A DNA stretch of 63,772 bases from Candidatus Eremiobacterota bacterium (GTDB lineage Bacteria > Vulcanimicrobiota > CADAWZ01 > Ess09-12). Made by a program: the position numbers and the translations under genes. Of the stretch, positions 33,527 to 43,104 are shown piece by piece (the stretch's first letter is position 1; every line of letters starts with the position of its first letter). The stretch lies in assembly GCA_031082125.1 (NCBI GenBank), contig JAVHLM010000035.1, forward strand, positions 1 to 63,772, read 5' to 3'. The notes beneath the pieces are model-generated. The model worked only from the letters and a program-made list of their open reading frames with translations, made no database searches and was not told where the DNA came from.

Positions 33527-34753
33527 TCAGAACTTCACTTTCACGTCGGCCCGCGGGTGAAATGCGACAGGGTTTTCTATATCGCCTTTCACACCGGGCC
33601 CCACACGGACTGTCGTGTCCATCCTGTGCCCGAAGATTTTCATGGGAAATGTCTTTTCCACGCCGGCAAAGACCTCATACTCTGCGTCAAGCTCGCGTTC
33701 CTGGATGTGGTAAGCGATTTTCTCCTTCGCCTCTGCAGTCCAGTTATACTTTATGCCGGCAAGCTCTCCATCCTTCCCGGTGAGCTCCTGGCGGAAGGCC
33801 ACGTAAGGCACCGTGTGGTTTTCCATGATATCATGGCCCACGCCTGCCGTGGCGTCCAGAGTGAGGTGGCGGCTCCCCGATAGGCTCCGCTCCCAGCGCC
33901 CGAAGGCAGCCAGGTTCACTGTGGCGTCCAGGTCGTTGATGACCTCGTTCGAGTTGGTGCTCCCCGTATTGTATTCTCCCTGGTAGCCGAGCTTGTAAGT
34001 GGCCTGGAGACCGCCACGGAGCCCATGGGTCCTTGTCCATTCGCCGACCTGCTCGGTCTTTGCAAGCTCTGTTTTAAGAATATCAAACTTTGCCTGCCCG
34101 TAAAGCCTGGCCTTGACGCCCAGTTCCCCGTCTTCGAGCTTCGGGTTCACCCTGGGCCTCAGGGAGAACTTATAGTCCACATAGCCCACCTTCAGCCTGT
34201 AATCGCCCACCTGGCTCTCGTAATCGGCGTTTTTCACCATGCTGAACAGGCTTCCCTCGCGGGAATCCTTCGAAGGGCCGCCCCTGGTATGGGAAAACTC
34301 AAGGCCTGTGGCGTTTTCAAAATCAATCTCTTCGAGGCTTTCTCCGCCGATTTTTTCCTCCTGTGAAGCCCCGCGGTGCTCTCTCTTCTCCTGTGGGGCC
34401 GGGGCTGTGACGGTTTCCAGGTGCTCCAGCACCGGCCTGCCCTGCTCCCGGTCCTCTTTGAGGGTTTCCGCGGCAATACTTCCAGGGACACCTGCCATGG
34501 TAGCCCCGGTAAGCATAGTGTAAGCCGTAAGGGTATAGAGAAGCTTCCTTGCCTTATCCTTGAGATGGGCGGCGAGGGAGGGTCCTGAAGAGAGAGAGGC
34601 CTTATTCAGGCAGGACGGCTGCGGCAGTGAAGGCTCCGGGACGCTTCCCGCAAATGAATCCTTCACGCAGGCTTCTTTTTCCGCGGCATGCACTGGCGTT
34701 GCAGGCTTCGCTGCGCCATAAAGGGAAGAGCTGGTGGAATTGATGTGATCCAT
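33527..34753 (-). CDS. Outer-membrane beta-barrel-like protein with late hydrophobic segment
   Basis: About 408 residues from ATG 34753, which has GAGGT at 5 bases; an ATG at 34780 would lie upstream of the likely transcription start from the -10 at 34782-34787. The C-terminal half alternates hydrophobic and polar residues and ends in RADVKVKF, with a C-terminal Phe as required by BAM. An unusual feature is that the hydrophobic export-like segment (KLLYTLTAYTMLTGATMAGVPGSIAA) lies only at residues 70-95, behind a low-complexity N-terminus of about 70 residues. It ends 9 bases from the convergent PilZ gene. Confidence 0.7.
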   Translation of the reverse strand: MDHINSTSSSLYGAAKPATPVHAAEKEACVKDSFAGSVPEPSLPQPSCLNKASLSSGPSLAAHLKDKARKLLYTLTAYTMLTGATMAGVPGSIAAETLKEDREQGRPVLEHLETVTAPAPQEKREHRGASQEEKIGGESLEEIDFENATGLEFSHTRGGPSKDSREGSLFSMVKNADYESQVGDYRLKVGYVDYKFSLRPRVNPKLEDGELGVKARLYGQAKFDILKTELAKTEQVGEWTRTHGLRGGLQATYKLGYQGEYNTGSTNSNEVINDLDATVNLAAFGRWERSLSGSRHLTLDATAGVGHDIMENHTVPYVAFRQELTGKDGELAGIKYNWTAEAKEKIAYHIQERELDAEYEVFAGVEKTFPMKIFGHRMDTTVRVGPGVKGDIENPVAFHPRADVKVKF

Positions 34754-34781
34754 CGGCGACCTCGAAAAATTTTTCATCATT

Positions 34782-34787
34782 ATTATA
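34782..34787 (-). promoter_or_regulatory. Consensus -10 element (TATAAT) of the beta-barrel gene
   Basis: On the minus strand TATAAT lies 29 bases before the ATG at 34753. The -35 region is only a weak match. It sits in the 120-base divergent gap with the transglutaminase-fold gene. The start point would be near 34775. Confidence 0.5.
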
Positions 34788-34876
34788 GCATATCAATTTC
34801 CCAAAAAGAAGAGAGGTTTCGATGCCTGTGGCGGCTAATTTTCAAATACAGCGCTGTAGTATGGGGAAGATAAGCC

Positions 34877-36142
34877 ATGAGGGCATTTTTTTCCGCATCG
34901 GTTTTCTTTATCGTCTTGTTTATTTCGTCCCCGGTGTTCGCCCAGGAAGCCCGGGCTCTCATCACCGGGGCCGCTGCGGGCCAGATTGACACCTATTCCG
35001 CCAGAGGCACTGAAGGTCCTGATTTCCTTGCAGGCGACATCGTGCGAATAACCAGGGCCGGCAAGGCCGTTGCCCGCGCCGTTATTATCTCGGCCAAAGG
35101 AAAGCATTATACTGTGACGACTCTTGGCTCCCCTTCCTCAGAGCCCCGGTCTGGCGACTCCGTCGAGTTTGAAAGCCATGGCAGGCGGCACCAGGCCGAG
35201 TCCCAGGGCAGTGCAAAAGGGGGAAGCGAGGCCATAAAAAGGGAATACAAGTGGACTTACAAGGGCATCGATTTCACCTGCCAGCTGGAAACCAACAGGG
35301 ACGGCCTCATGATGTACAAGACAAAACCACGCACTTACGGTGACTATTCAGTCTATGTATCCGACCCCTCTGATGACGACGCGATAAACTACCTTGCGGG
35401 AATATTCCAGGGCGCGGCCAGGGACCACAATTTCTCAAGGATGGATATGGTCAACCTCGTCATCGCCTTTGTTCAGAGCCTGAAATATACCTCCGACAAG
35501 ACCACGACAGGATATGACGAATATCCCCGCTATCCCGTCGAGACCCTGATGGACGAGGGAGGAGACTGCGAGGATACGTCAATCCTTATGTCCTCGCTTC
35601 TTATGGCTCTTGGCTGCAACACCGTGATGATCCAGTTCCCCCGGCACATGGGCGTGGGCCTTGCCCTGAAGGATCCCTCGTCATTTTCCGTCCCTTACAA
35701 AAGCCGGCTTTTCACCGACGGCAGCATCTCATATGCTTACATAGAAACGACCGGCGAGCATTTCCAGGTGGGACAGATACCTGAAGGCTACGGGTCCGCC
35801 GAGGCCCAGGTGGTGCACCTTTCTCCCAAGGCGCTCTTCCGTGTGAAGGATGCACAATACCTGTTCAATGAAAGCCAGTGCATGATAAAGCCCAGGATTA
35901 CCAATGAAGGCACCACGAGCGGCGAGGTGACCGTTCATGTGGCCATGGAATGCGAGGGGAGCGCCAAGTCTTACTCGGAGATAAGGAGTAATCCCCTTTC
36001 GGTGCCCCAGGGCCAGGGAGTGACGGGATCCCTCGTGGTGAACAAGCCGCCTTCAGGCACAAAGTGCAGGATCATAATCACTGTCTATGGGGGGAACCAA
36101 CGGACCGATATGATGAAAACGGAGTGGTTCAATGTGCCCTGA
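34877..36142 (+). CDS. Secreted transglutaminase-fold (cysteine) protein
   Basis: The 421-residue protein has a signal peptide (residues 1-22, ending SSPVFAQ). A beta-rich N-terminal part precedes a transglutaminase-like domain with Cys231 in EGGDCEDTSILMSSLL and His257 in PRHMGVGLAL. The third catalytic acid in this family is usually Asp; the YIETTG segment offers Glu. Bacterial proteins of this fold are mostly cysteine proteases or peptide hydrolases. A beta-sandwich domain fills the last 110 residues. Its 3' end lies 85 bases before the start chosen for the kinase-TPR gene. Confidence 0.8.
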   Translation: MRAFFSASVFFIVLFISSPVFAQEARALITGAAAGQIDTYSARGTEGPDFLAGDIVRITRAGKAVARAVIISAKGKHYTVTTLGSPSSEPRSGDSVEFESHGRRHQAESQGSAKGGSEAIKREYKWTYKGIDFTCQLETNRDGLMMYKTKPRTYGDYSVYVSDPSDDDAINYLAGIFQGAARDHNFSRMDMVNLVIAFVQSLKYTSDKTTTGYDEYPRYPVETLMDEGGDCEDTSILMSSLLMALGCNTVMIQFPRHMGVGLALKDPSSFSVPYKSRLFTDGSISYAYIETTGEHFQVGQIPEGYGSAEAQVVHLSPKALFRVKDAQYLFNESQCMIKPRITNEGTTSGEVTVHVAMECEGSAKSYSEIRSNPLSVPQGQGVTGSLVVNKPPSGTKCRIIITVYGGNQRTDMMKTEWFNVP

Positions 36143-36227
36143 GCCCCCGCACTTTCTCTCACCCCGAGGGAAAAGAGGGGTCCGCAAAGAATATTCCAGA
36201 AGAAAGAAAGTGCCAGGAGACTTCCCG

Positions 36228-38525
36228 ATGTCAGACAGAAGGCTCTTCAAATCCCACCAGGTGACTCCCGAGCTCCCGAGGCTCCAGCCGGGGCCACAGC
36301 CCCTTGACAGGAATGTCATAGCCAGTTACATGCTTGAGGAACAGCTTGGCTCAGGGGGAATGGGCCAGGTATGGAAGGCAATCGACAGGGGCCTTGCGAG
36401 GCCTGTGGCACTCAAGCTTCTCCCCCACTCCATGGTGGCGGACCAGGATACGCGGGCCCGCTTTCTCAGGGAGGCCAAGGTGGCAAGCGTCTTGAATCAT
36501 CCGAATATAGTGACGATTTTTGAGACAGGCGAATACGAAAAGCAGCTTTTTATCGCCATGGAACTGATCGAGGGCGTCACCGTGAGGGACCTCATCAACA
36601 GGCATGATGTGACCCGTGAAAGAGCCCTTGATATCGTCAAGCAGGCTCTCCTGGGCCTCTCGGCTGCCCACCAGGCAGGCATCATCCACAGGGACATAAA
36701 GCCTGAGAACCTTATGGTAAGAAAAGACGGCTATGTGAAGATCCTGGATTTCGGCCTCGCCAAGTTCCAGGTCTCCACAGAAGCCCAGGTGACGCCCCAG
36801 TCAGGAATCGTTGGAACACCGCGCTATATGTCGCCCGAGCAGATTAAGAACGATCCTGTTGACGGCCGCTGCGATCTCTTCTCCCTCGGCGCCGTGCTCT
36901 ACGAGATGCTTGCAGGCGAACCTCCCTTCGGAGGTGAGAACGTGGGCCACATTCTCTCGGCCATCATCTCCCTGAACCCCCCCGCTCTCAAGGGCGTGCC
37001 CCCCGAGCTTGCAAAAATCGTCATGAAGGCCCTTCAGAAGGACAGGCAGAAGCGCTACGCCCAGGCCGGCGAGTTCCTTACCGATATCATCGCCTATACG
37101 GGAGGGAGCCTCGAGATACCGGGGATTGCCACCGAAACTTCCCTGGTGGTGCTCCCCCTCACCTGCTCGCCTGATGATGAGATCTTCGCTGACGGCATAG
37201 TGGACGAGATCATAGCGAATCTTTCCAGAAACAGCAGGCTCAGGATAATCGCGCGCTCAACTTCAAAGCTTTACAGGAACCATTCCATGAGCATCCAGGA
37301 GATAGGGCAGGCTCTCAACGTTGACATGGCCCTGGAAGGGAGCCTCCGCCGCAGCGGAGAGAGAGTCCGCGTGGTGGCGCAGCTGGTGAACACCCGCGAC
37401 GGATTCCAGATGTGGAACGGCCGCTTTGAAGTGAAGGTGAAGGACATCTTTGACATGGAGGACGAGATTTCCGATGCAATCGTAGGGGAGCTCCACAAGC
37501 ACTTCAAGTCCATGGAGTCCCTTGATGAGAGAGTGGCTCTGCCCATTGTGGATTCCGCCATAAGCGAGCTCTATTTCAAAGGCGTGTCCCTCCAGGGAAC
37601 ACTCCGCATCGATGACATCAGGAAGGCCATCGAGTATCTGCAGAAGGTGATAGAGCTTGCACCGGGCTTTGCCACGGCCCATGCGAAACTCAGCACCTCA
37701 CTCGCCAATCTTTACCGGCTCCTCCTTCCCCATGCCCCTGCGGAGCTTCTCGGGGAAGCCGAGGAGGAGGCGAAAAAGGCCCTCGCCCTTGACCCGGCAA
37801 ACCCCGACGCTTACGTGTCGCTGAGCATCGTCGCAAGGATCAGGGGGGATTTTTCCGCCGCCCATGCCAATCTCAGCGAAGCCCTCAGGATCTCGCCAAG
37901 CCACGTGACGGCTCTCTCCTGGCTCTCTTACGTGCATATCTTCACGGGAAACTGCGAAGAGGCAGAAAAACTGGCCCGCAAGGCCATTGAGCGTGACCCG
38001 GCGGGGAGCTCCCATTACACATTCCTCGGCTATTCCCTTATCTCCCAGGGGAGGTTTATGGAAGCATCCGATGCCCTTGACAGGGCTCTCAGGATCGACC
38101 CGAGGAATCATTATTCCTATGCAATACTGCTCTATGCCAAGCTGGCAATGGGGCAGATGGAAGAGGCAAGGATCATGAGGGATTACCTGGTCCACTCTGA
38201 TAATCTGCCCCTGGCGGTGCAGGCCGTGCTCTCCCTTTACCGGCAGATCACCGAAACGCCTGCAGAGGTCCCCTTCTCCGATGAGCTTCTGCTGAAGATC
38301 CCTTATGAGCCTGAAGCGGAGCGTATAGCCGCCGATGTCTTTGCCCTGCGCGGCGAGATGAAGGGAGCCCTCAAATTCATCGAATCGTCGGTTAAGAAGG
38401 GCCTTCTCAACCTCCCCTTCCTGGAGCATGATCCCTTCCTCAAGCCTCTTCGCGACGACCCGGCCTTTATCACCCTCAAGGGCCTTGTGGCGGACAGGAT
38501 AAAAAGGCTTTCCCACAAGCACTGA
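36228..38525 (+). CDS. Ser/Thr protein kinase with TolB-like and TPR domains
   Basis: Start at ATG 36228, with AGGAGA at 7 bases; the frame is open from 36132. The 765-residue protein has an N-terminal Hanks kinase (LGSGGMGQVWKA, ALKLLP, HRDIKPEN with Asp156, DFGLAKF). An adenylate-cyclase-associated / FlgO-like domain follows (LVVLPLTCSPDDEIFADGIVDEIIANLS), then about eight TPR repeats from residue 460. No membrane helix is visible. This three-part layout is common in kinase-rich bacteria. The TPR part should bind partner or substrate proteins. Confidence 0.93.
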   Translation: MSDRRLFKSHQVTPELPRLQPGPQPLDRNVIASYMLEEQLGSGGMGQVWKAIDRGLARPVALKLLPHSMVADQDTRARFLREAKVASVLNHPNIVTIFETGEYEKQLFIAMELIEGVTVRDLINRHDVTRERALDIVKQALLGLSAAHQAGIIHRDIKPENLMVRKDGYVKILDFGLAKFQVSTEAQVTPQSGIVGTPRYMSPEQIKNDPVDGRCDLFSLGAVLYEMLAGEPPFGGENVGHILSAIISLNPPALKGVPPELAKIVMKALQKDRQKRYAQAGEFLTDIIAYTGGSLEIPGIATETSLVVLPLTCSPDDEIFADGIVDEIIANLSRNSRLRIIARSTSKLYRNHSMSIQEIGQALNVDMALEGSLRRSGERVRVVAQLVNTRDGFQMWNGRFEVKVKDIFDMEDEISDAIVGELHKHFKSMESLDERVALPIVDSAISELYFKGVSLQGTLRIDDIRKAIEYLQKVIELAPGFATAHAKLSTSLANLYRLLLPHAPAELLGEAEEEAKKALALDPANPDAYVSLSIVARIRGDFSAAHANLSEALRISPSHVTALSWLSYVHIFTGNCEEAEKLARKAIERDPAGSSHYTFLGYSLISQGRFMEASDALDRALRIDPRNHYSYAILLYAKLAMGQMEEARIMRDYLVHSDNLPLAVQAVLSLYRQITETPAEVPFSDELLLKIPYEPEAERIAADVFALRGEMKGALKFIESSVKKGLLNLPFLEHDPFLKPLRDDPAFITLKGLVADRIKRLSHKH

Positions 38526-38633
38526 AATCGGGAGAAGCATTTCATAGAGGAATTTCATCGCTTTCCCTTAATCCATGGGTAAGGTCTTTTAGGGAGATTT
38601 CACTGGCAGAGTAACCGGAAGTGTGGCTCATAA

Positions 38634-40946
38634 ATGGATAATTTTGATCTCGTAAAAAGACGCTTCTCGCTTTTCATGTGGCCTTCCCTTGTAATTCTCT
38701 GTATCCTTGCCTTTCTGACTCCCCAGGGGCGAGGGAACTGGGTTCTTATTGCCTTTCTGGTGGCTTTCGGCGCAGCGGTCAACAGCACTCTTGCCCTCCC
38801 GGCCATCCGCCCCAGGATTGAGCACACCATATTCCTTATCATCACGCTGGTCTCAGTGATTATCATCGCCTTTATCTCAAGCTTCTCGACGGTTTTTCAT
38901 CCCCAGGGCTATCTTTTTGCGATACTCCTCCTGTTGGCGAATGCCTACTTCAGCACTACCGAGGGAGTCATCATACTGCTGTTCATGATCGCCTCTGACG
39001 CGATCCTGGCCCTTATCTATGCGGGCACGATAGAGAAAGCCCTCGATCATGCCCTGATTTCAAGAGTCCTCACGTACACAGTCCTTGGCTTTGTCTCAAG
39101 CTTCCTCTTCCAGGAGAGCAGGAGGGAGTTCAGGGAGCTTGACGGCGAGCTGCGAAGGCGGAAGAAGACCACCATGGATCTTGAACAGATGAAAGACGAG
39201 TCCATGATGGCAAGGCAGGTGCTGGAGACCGCCAAGGAGTCGCTGGAAAGCAGGAATGCCCAGAAGGACAAGATCCTCAAGATAACGAGGATCCTCACGC
39301 AGACCCTTGAGCCGGACCTCATTGCATCGCAGATACTCGATGTCCTCAAGGGAGTGGTGAACTTCAGCTCGGGGAGCGTGTTCCTCGCTGACAGGGAGAA
39401 AAACGAGATATACTGCTCAGCCGTTGAAGGCGGCATGGAGCATGAGTGGAAGATCCAGCTTGAAGATCCCTCCCTCAATATCCCGGGAATTATCATCAGC
39501 AGAAACCAGCCAATTACCATCGATGACACGGAGCGTGACCCCCGCATCGCAAGGGATGTCTCCGCAGATATGAAGTCGGCCCTTTATTACCCTGTCGCCA
39601 TTGATAATGACATCTTCGGGTGCATATGCCTGTGGAACAGGGAGAAGAATGCTTACAGGGGCCTGAACCAGGAGTTCATGTCGCAGGTAAGCTATGAAGC
39701 GGCGAGGGCCCTCAAGAACGCCGAGCTCTACAAGACTCTGGACACAAGGCTGAATTTCATCGTGGCCCTCTGGAACACTTCAAAGGAGCTCTCCACCTTT
39801 ATTGATGTCTCTTCCCTCGAGAGAAGCCGCATGCTTGAAAAGGTCCTGGCGAAGATCACGGTGCTTTTCGAAACTGACGGGCTGGTCTTCTACACTTATG
39901 CCGATGAGCAGAAATCTCTCCTTCCCGCCGTGGTGCTCGGTGCCGCAGGCGGTGAGCACCCTGTGGAAGCGGCGCTGAAAAAGGATCTTGCAATCAGCGG
40001 CATCACCATCTCCGAAGGAATGCTGCTGAAGGAGCCCCTGCAGATTGCCGATGTCTCCATAAGCTCCAGGCGGGCGATTTTCAAGCCTCTCGCCACCCTC
40101 ACGGGGTCCACTTCGATTTTCTGGTATCCTCTGCTGGGGAGGGACAAGGCAGTGGGAGCCCTCATGCTCTTCTCTCGAAAGATAAGAAAGTGGACCAAGG
40201 AGGAATCCCAGTGGGCCGACATTTTCTGCAGCATGTTCTCGCTGAGCCTCGAGAATATGAACCTTGTGCAGAAAATCTGCGACGACAGGGACATGCTGGA
40301 GGTTGAGGTGGCAAAGAGGACGGAGCAGCTCCGCGAGGCCCTCAGCAGGCTCAAGCAGTCATCGCTTGAAACCATCTACAAGCTCGCGAAGGCCGCGGAG
40401 TTCAAGGACGAGAAGACAGGCTTCCACGTGCTCCGCGTGGGCCACTATTCCCAGATTATCGCCCTTGCGATGGGCACCGACAGGGGCTATGCCGATTCCA
40501 TCCTCAATGCCTCGCCGATGCACGATGTGGGCAAAATCGGCATCCCTGACGGGATCCTGCTCAAGAAGGGGAAGCTCGATTCCGATGAGATGACGATAAT
40601 GCAGAAGCATACCGTGATAGGCTCCCAGATCCTCGCAGGCTCTGATTCTGATCTCATCAAGCTTGCCGATATGATTGCCCTTACCCACCATGAGAAATGG
40701 GACGGCAGTGGCTACCCCAAGGGCCTCAGGGAAGAGGAGATCCCCCTGGCGGGGCGCATCACGGCCCTTGCCGACGTCTTTGACGCCCTCCTGTCAAAAA
40801 GGCCCTACAAGGACTCTTTCACGATGGAAGAGACCCTCAGCATCATCGAGAAGGGCAAGGGCTCCCATTTTGACCCGGCGGTGGTGGAGGCATTTTACAG
40901 GTCCCTCGAGGAAATTGAGAAGGTCGCGGAGCATTATAAGGACTGA
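38634..40946 (+). CDS. Membrane GAF/HD-GYP c-di-GMP phosphodiesterase
   Basis: The 770-residue protein has five or six N-terminal membrane segments (residues 14-165), a coiled coil (about residues 170-220), two GAF domains (about 220-370 and 380-560), then an HD-GYP domain. The HD-GYP motifs are HDVGKIGIPD (His630-Asp631) and HHEKWDGSGYP (Gly693). HD-GYP enzymes hydrolyse c-di-GMP to GMP; the intact metal motifs predict activity. GAF domains probably sense a small ligand. The start ATG at 38634 lacks a strong ribosome site. Confidence 0.93.
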   Translation: MDNFDLVKRRFSLFMWPSLVILCILAFLTPQGRGNWVLIAFLVAFGAAVNSTLALPAIRPRIEHTIFLIITLVSVIIIAFISSFSTVFHPQGYLFAILLLLANAYFSTTEGVIILLFMIASDAILALIYAGTIEKALDHALISRVLTYTVLGFVSSFLFQESRREFRELDGELRRRKKTTMDLEQMKDESMMARQVLETAKESLESRNAQKDKILKITRILTQTLEPDLIASQILDVLKGVVNFSSGSVFLADREKNEIYCSAVEGGMEHEWKIQLEDPSLNIPGIIISRNQPITIDDTERDPRIARDVSADMKSALYYPVAIDNDIFGCICLWNREKNAYRGLNQEFMSQVSYEAARALKNAELYKTLDTRLNFIVALWNTSKELSTFIDVSSLERSRMLEKVLAKITVLFETDGLVFYTYADEQKSLLPAVVLGAAGGEHPVEAALKKDLAISGITISEGMLLKEPLQIADVSISSRRAIFKPLATLTGSTSIFWYPLLGRDKAVGALMLFSRKIRKWTKEESQWADIFCSMFSLSLENMNLVQKICDDRDMLEVEVAKRTEQLREALSRLKQSSLETIYKLAKAAEFKDEKTGFHVLRVGHYSQIIALAMGTDRGYADSILNASPMHDVGKIGIPDGILLKKGKLDSDEMTIMQKHTVIGSQILAGSDSDLIKLADMIALTHHEKWDGSGYPKGLREEEIPLAGRITALADVFDALLSKRPYKDSFTMEETLSIIEKGKGSHFDPAVVEAFYRSLEEIEKVAEHYKD

Positions 40947-40971
40947 AGTCAGAGGTGCCAGGGAGTGCCGG

Positions 40972-42153
40972 ATGCATGTGAAAAGAAGAAGAGCCAGGGC
41001 TTCGTTGTTTGTTGCGGCGATCCTCATCGGACTTCTCTCCGCGGGATGCGGAGGCGCGGGGACAGACCAGGCCTTGTACCGCCAAGGCGGAGACAGCTCC
41101 TTTTTCTCTTTTGCCGTCATCGGTGACAACCAGGTGGGCTACCAGGTGTGGCAGCAGACGATGCTCACGAACCCCAGCTCTGCCAATATCCCGCAGCTCC
41201 GCCAGTCTCTCGCCGATATCTCGAGCCTCTCTGCCATACCTTCAATGCTCTTTTTCTCAGGCGACCTGGTCATGAACGAGGCCATGGACAGCGGCGAGAC
41301 CCTCACGGGGCAGCTCGATGCCTGGCAGAGTTTTTACCGCTCCCAGGAGCTCTCGCGCCTCATCCCCCTGGTCCCTCTCACGGGGAATCACGAGGTGGTC
41401 TTCTATGACGGCACCCTGAATGCGGAAGCGCCCAATCCCCCGGCATTTCAAGCCTGGACCGCATGGCTTCAGAAGAACAACTACGCGACATACGGGGGAA
41501 ACGGGCCTTTACCCCAGGGGGCGAATCCCGACCTTCTCGTGCTCGATGAGAGCCTCCTCACCTACTCCTTTGACAGGGGAGTGCTTCATTTCGTCATCAT
41601 CAACTCCGACACCATGAACACCACGACGGACCCGGAAACTGGCCTCACCACCCTTGGATGGATCCCCATCACCTGGATCGAGGATGACATAAGGAAAGCT
41701 CAGGCGAAGAGCTCCACGATGGCCATACTGGTCTTGAGCCACAAGACCATCGAGCCGCCGCCTGACTATCCCTACGCCTACTCAGATATCATCAACACCC
41801 CGGACTATCCCTTCGGTGCAAGGCTTTCCAGGGTGATGAAGGAGAACAGCAAGGTAAGGCTTTTCCTTGCGAGCCACTACCATATGTGGAGCGCCCATAA
41901 GCTTGACGGGGGCCTTGGGGTGTGGCAGGTGATGACGGGGAACGGCGGCGCTCCCCTGGAGAATAGCTGGAACCCCCAGGGAGGCACTTACTATGGATTT
42001 ACCGCCGTGGAGGTCTATGAGAGCGGGAAGCTCATCGTGAAGAACTATGGAAGGCCCCTCCCGCCTGCTCCCCAGAAATTTTATGAAGCCACGCCCGTGG
42101 CGCCCCCGCCTGCCACCCTGCGGGAGACCATCGAGATTCCGCCTGCCTGGTGA
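40972..42153 (+). CDS. Metallophosphoesterase lipoprotein
   Basis: Start at ATG 40972, with AGGGAG upstream; the frame is open from 40675 across the HD-GYP gene. The 393-residue protein begins with a lipoprotein signal (FVAAILIGLLSAGCGGAG) and a Cys lipobox. It carries the calcineurin-like motifs FAVIGDN, FFSGDLV, LTGNHEV, LVLSHKT and SHYHMW. It should be a two-metal phosphoesterase outside the cytosol, anchored by lipid. The substrate is unknown. It starts 25 bases after the phosphodiesterase gene. Confidence 0.88.
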   Translation: MHVKRRRARASLFVAAILIGLLSAGCGGAGTDQALYRQGGDSSFFSFAVIGDNQVGYQVWQQTMLTNPSSANIPQLRQSLADISSLSAIPSMLFFSGDLVMNEAMDSGETLTGQLDAWQSFYRSQELSRLIPLVPLTGNHEVVFYDGTLNAEAPNPPAFQAWTAWLQKNNYATYGGNGPLPQGANPDLLVLDESLLTYSFDRGVLHFVIINSDTMNTTTDPETGLTTLGWIPITWIEDDIRKAQAKSSTMAILVLSHKTIEPPPDYPYAYSDIINTPDYPFGARLSRVMKENSKVRLFLASHYHMWSAHKLDGGLGVWQVMTGNGGAPLENSWNPQGGTYYGFTAVEVYESGKLIVKNYGRPLPPAPQKFYEATPVAPPPATLRETIEIPPAW

Positions 42154-42243
42154 GCATGACCCCCATCCCTCAGTGAGCCCTGAAGGTTCCCGGAGTCTTT
42201 ACGTTGAAATACTCTCTATCCTGATGGGGAAGGAGGCTGATCG

Positions 42244-43104
42244 GTGGAGCACCTGTATGATCTCTTATCCTGTATTTTTTTTGCCTCCGCGATGCTTTCC
42301 ATCGGCATCACCGTCACAGGCGGGCAGATAATCGCATCTCTTAAGGACTACCGTCTCGGCGCACGGGTGCTCCTGGCGAACCTTGTGCTTGTCCCAGGCC
42401 TGGGCCTCCTCCTTGTAAGGCTCTTTCAGCTCTCGGTGGACAACACCCTGGGGATACTCTTCATGGCATGCGCCCCTGGAGGACTCAATGCCATAGAGTT
42501 TACAGGCAGGATCAGGTCACATCTTGCGAGCGCCGCCGGCATACTTTTTCTTCTGAACGTGGCCGCCCTTGCTTTCACTCCCCTCCTCATCCATGTCCTC
42601 ATCTCCTGCCCCATGCTTGTGACCCTCCCTTACCTGCAGATTGTGCTGTTTCTTGTCCTGGGCCTTCTGGTCCCTCTCCTCTGCGGGTGCGTCATTTACC
42701 GGCGGTGGCCGTCATTCTCCGACAGGATCAGGAGGCCTCTTGTCCTGACAGCCGACGTCTCCTTCCTGGCAATAATGCTCATCACTCTTGTCATCAAGAA
42801 GAAAGCCACCCATCTTGTAGGCGACGCGACCCTCCTGGTCATCGTTCTCTTGACCCTCGGCTCCCTGGCCATAGGGTGGATCCTGGGGGGGCGCGACGGG
42901 GAAATGAAGAAGATTCTCGCCGCCACCACCAGCATGCGCAACGCGGCTCTCTCCCTGCTCATTGCCGTTGCAGGCTTCTCCATGAGAGACATGGATGTCG
43001 CCATCGTCGCATCGGCAGCAGTGATGTTCACCCTGAATAAGCTCTTCTTCCTTGCTCTCAGACTCAAGGACAGAAAGAAAGGCAAGAACAGTGAACCTTC
43101 CTGA
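42244..43104 (+). CDS. BASS-type (bile acid:sodium symporter-like) transporter
   Basis: The 286-residue protein starts with GTG behind GGAAGGAGG. Nine to ten hydrophobic segments cover its whole length, with the family patterns ACAPGGLNAIEFTGRI and LAATTSMRNAALSLLIAVA near the two crossover regions. The family moves organic anions (bile acids, pantoate, oxo-acids) with sodium; the real substrate is unknown. Its 3' end overlaps the start of the dehydrogenase-like gene by 14 bases, so they are linked. Confidence 0.8.
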   Translation: MEHLYDLLSCIFFASAMLSIGITVTGGQIIASLKDYRLGARVLLANLVLVPGLGLLLVRLFQLSVDNTLGILFMACAPGGLNAIEFTGRIRSHLASAAGILFLLNVAALAFTPLLIHVLISCPMLVTLPYLQIVLFLVLGLLVPLLCGCVIYRRWPSFSDRIRRPLVLTADVSFLAIMLITLVIKKKATHLVGDATLLVIVLLTLGSLAIGWILGGRDGEMKKILAATTSMRNAALSLLIAVAGFSMRDMDVAIVASAAVMFTLNKLFFLALRLKDRKKGKNSEPS

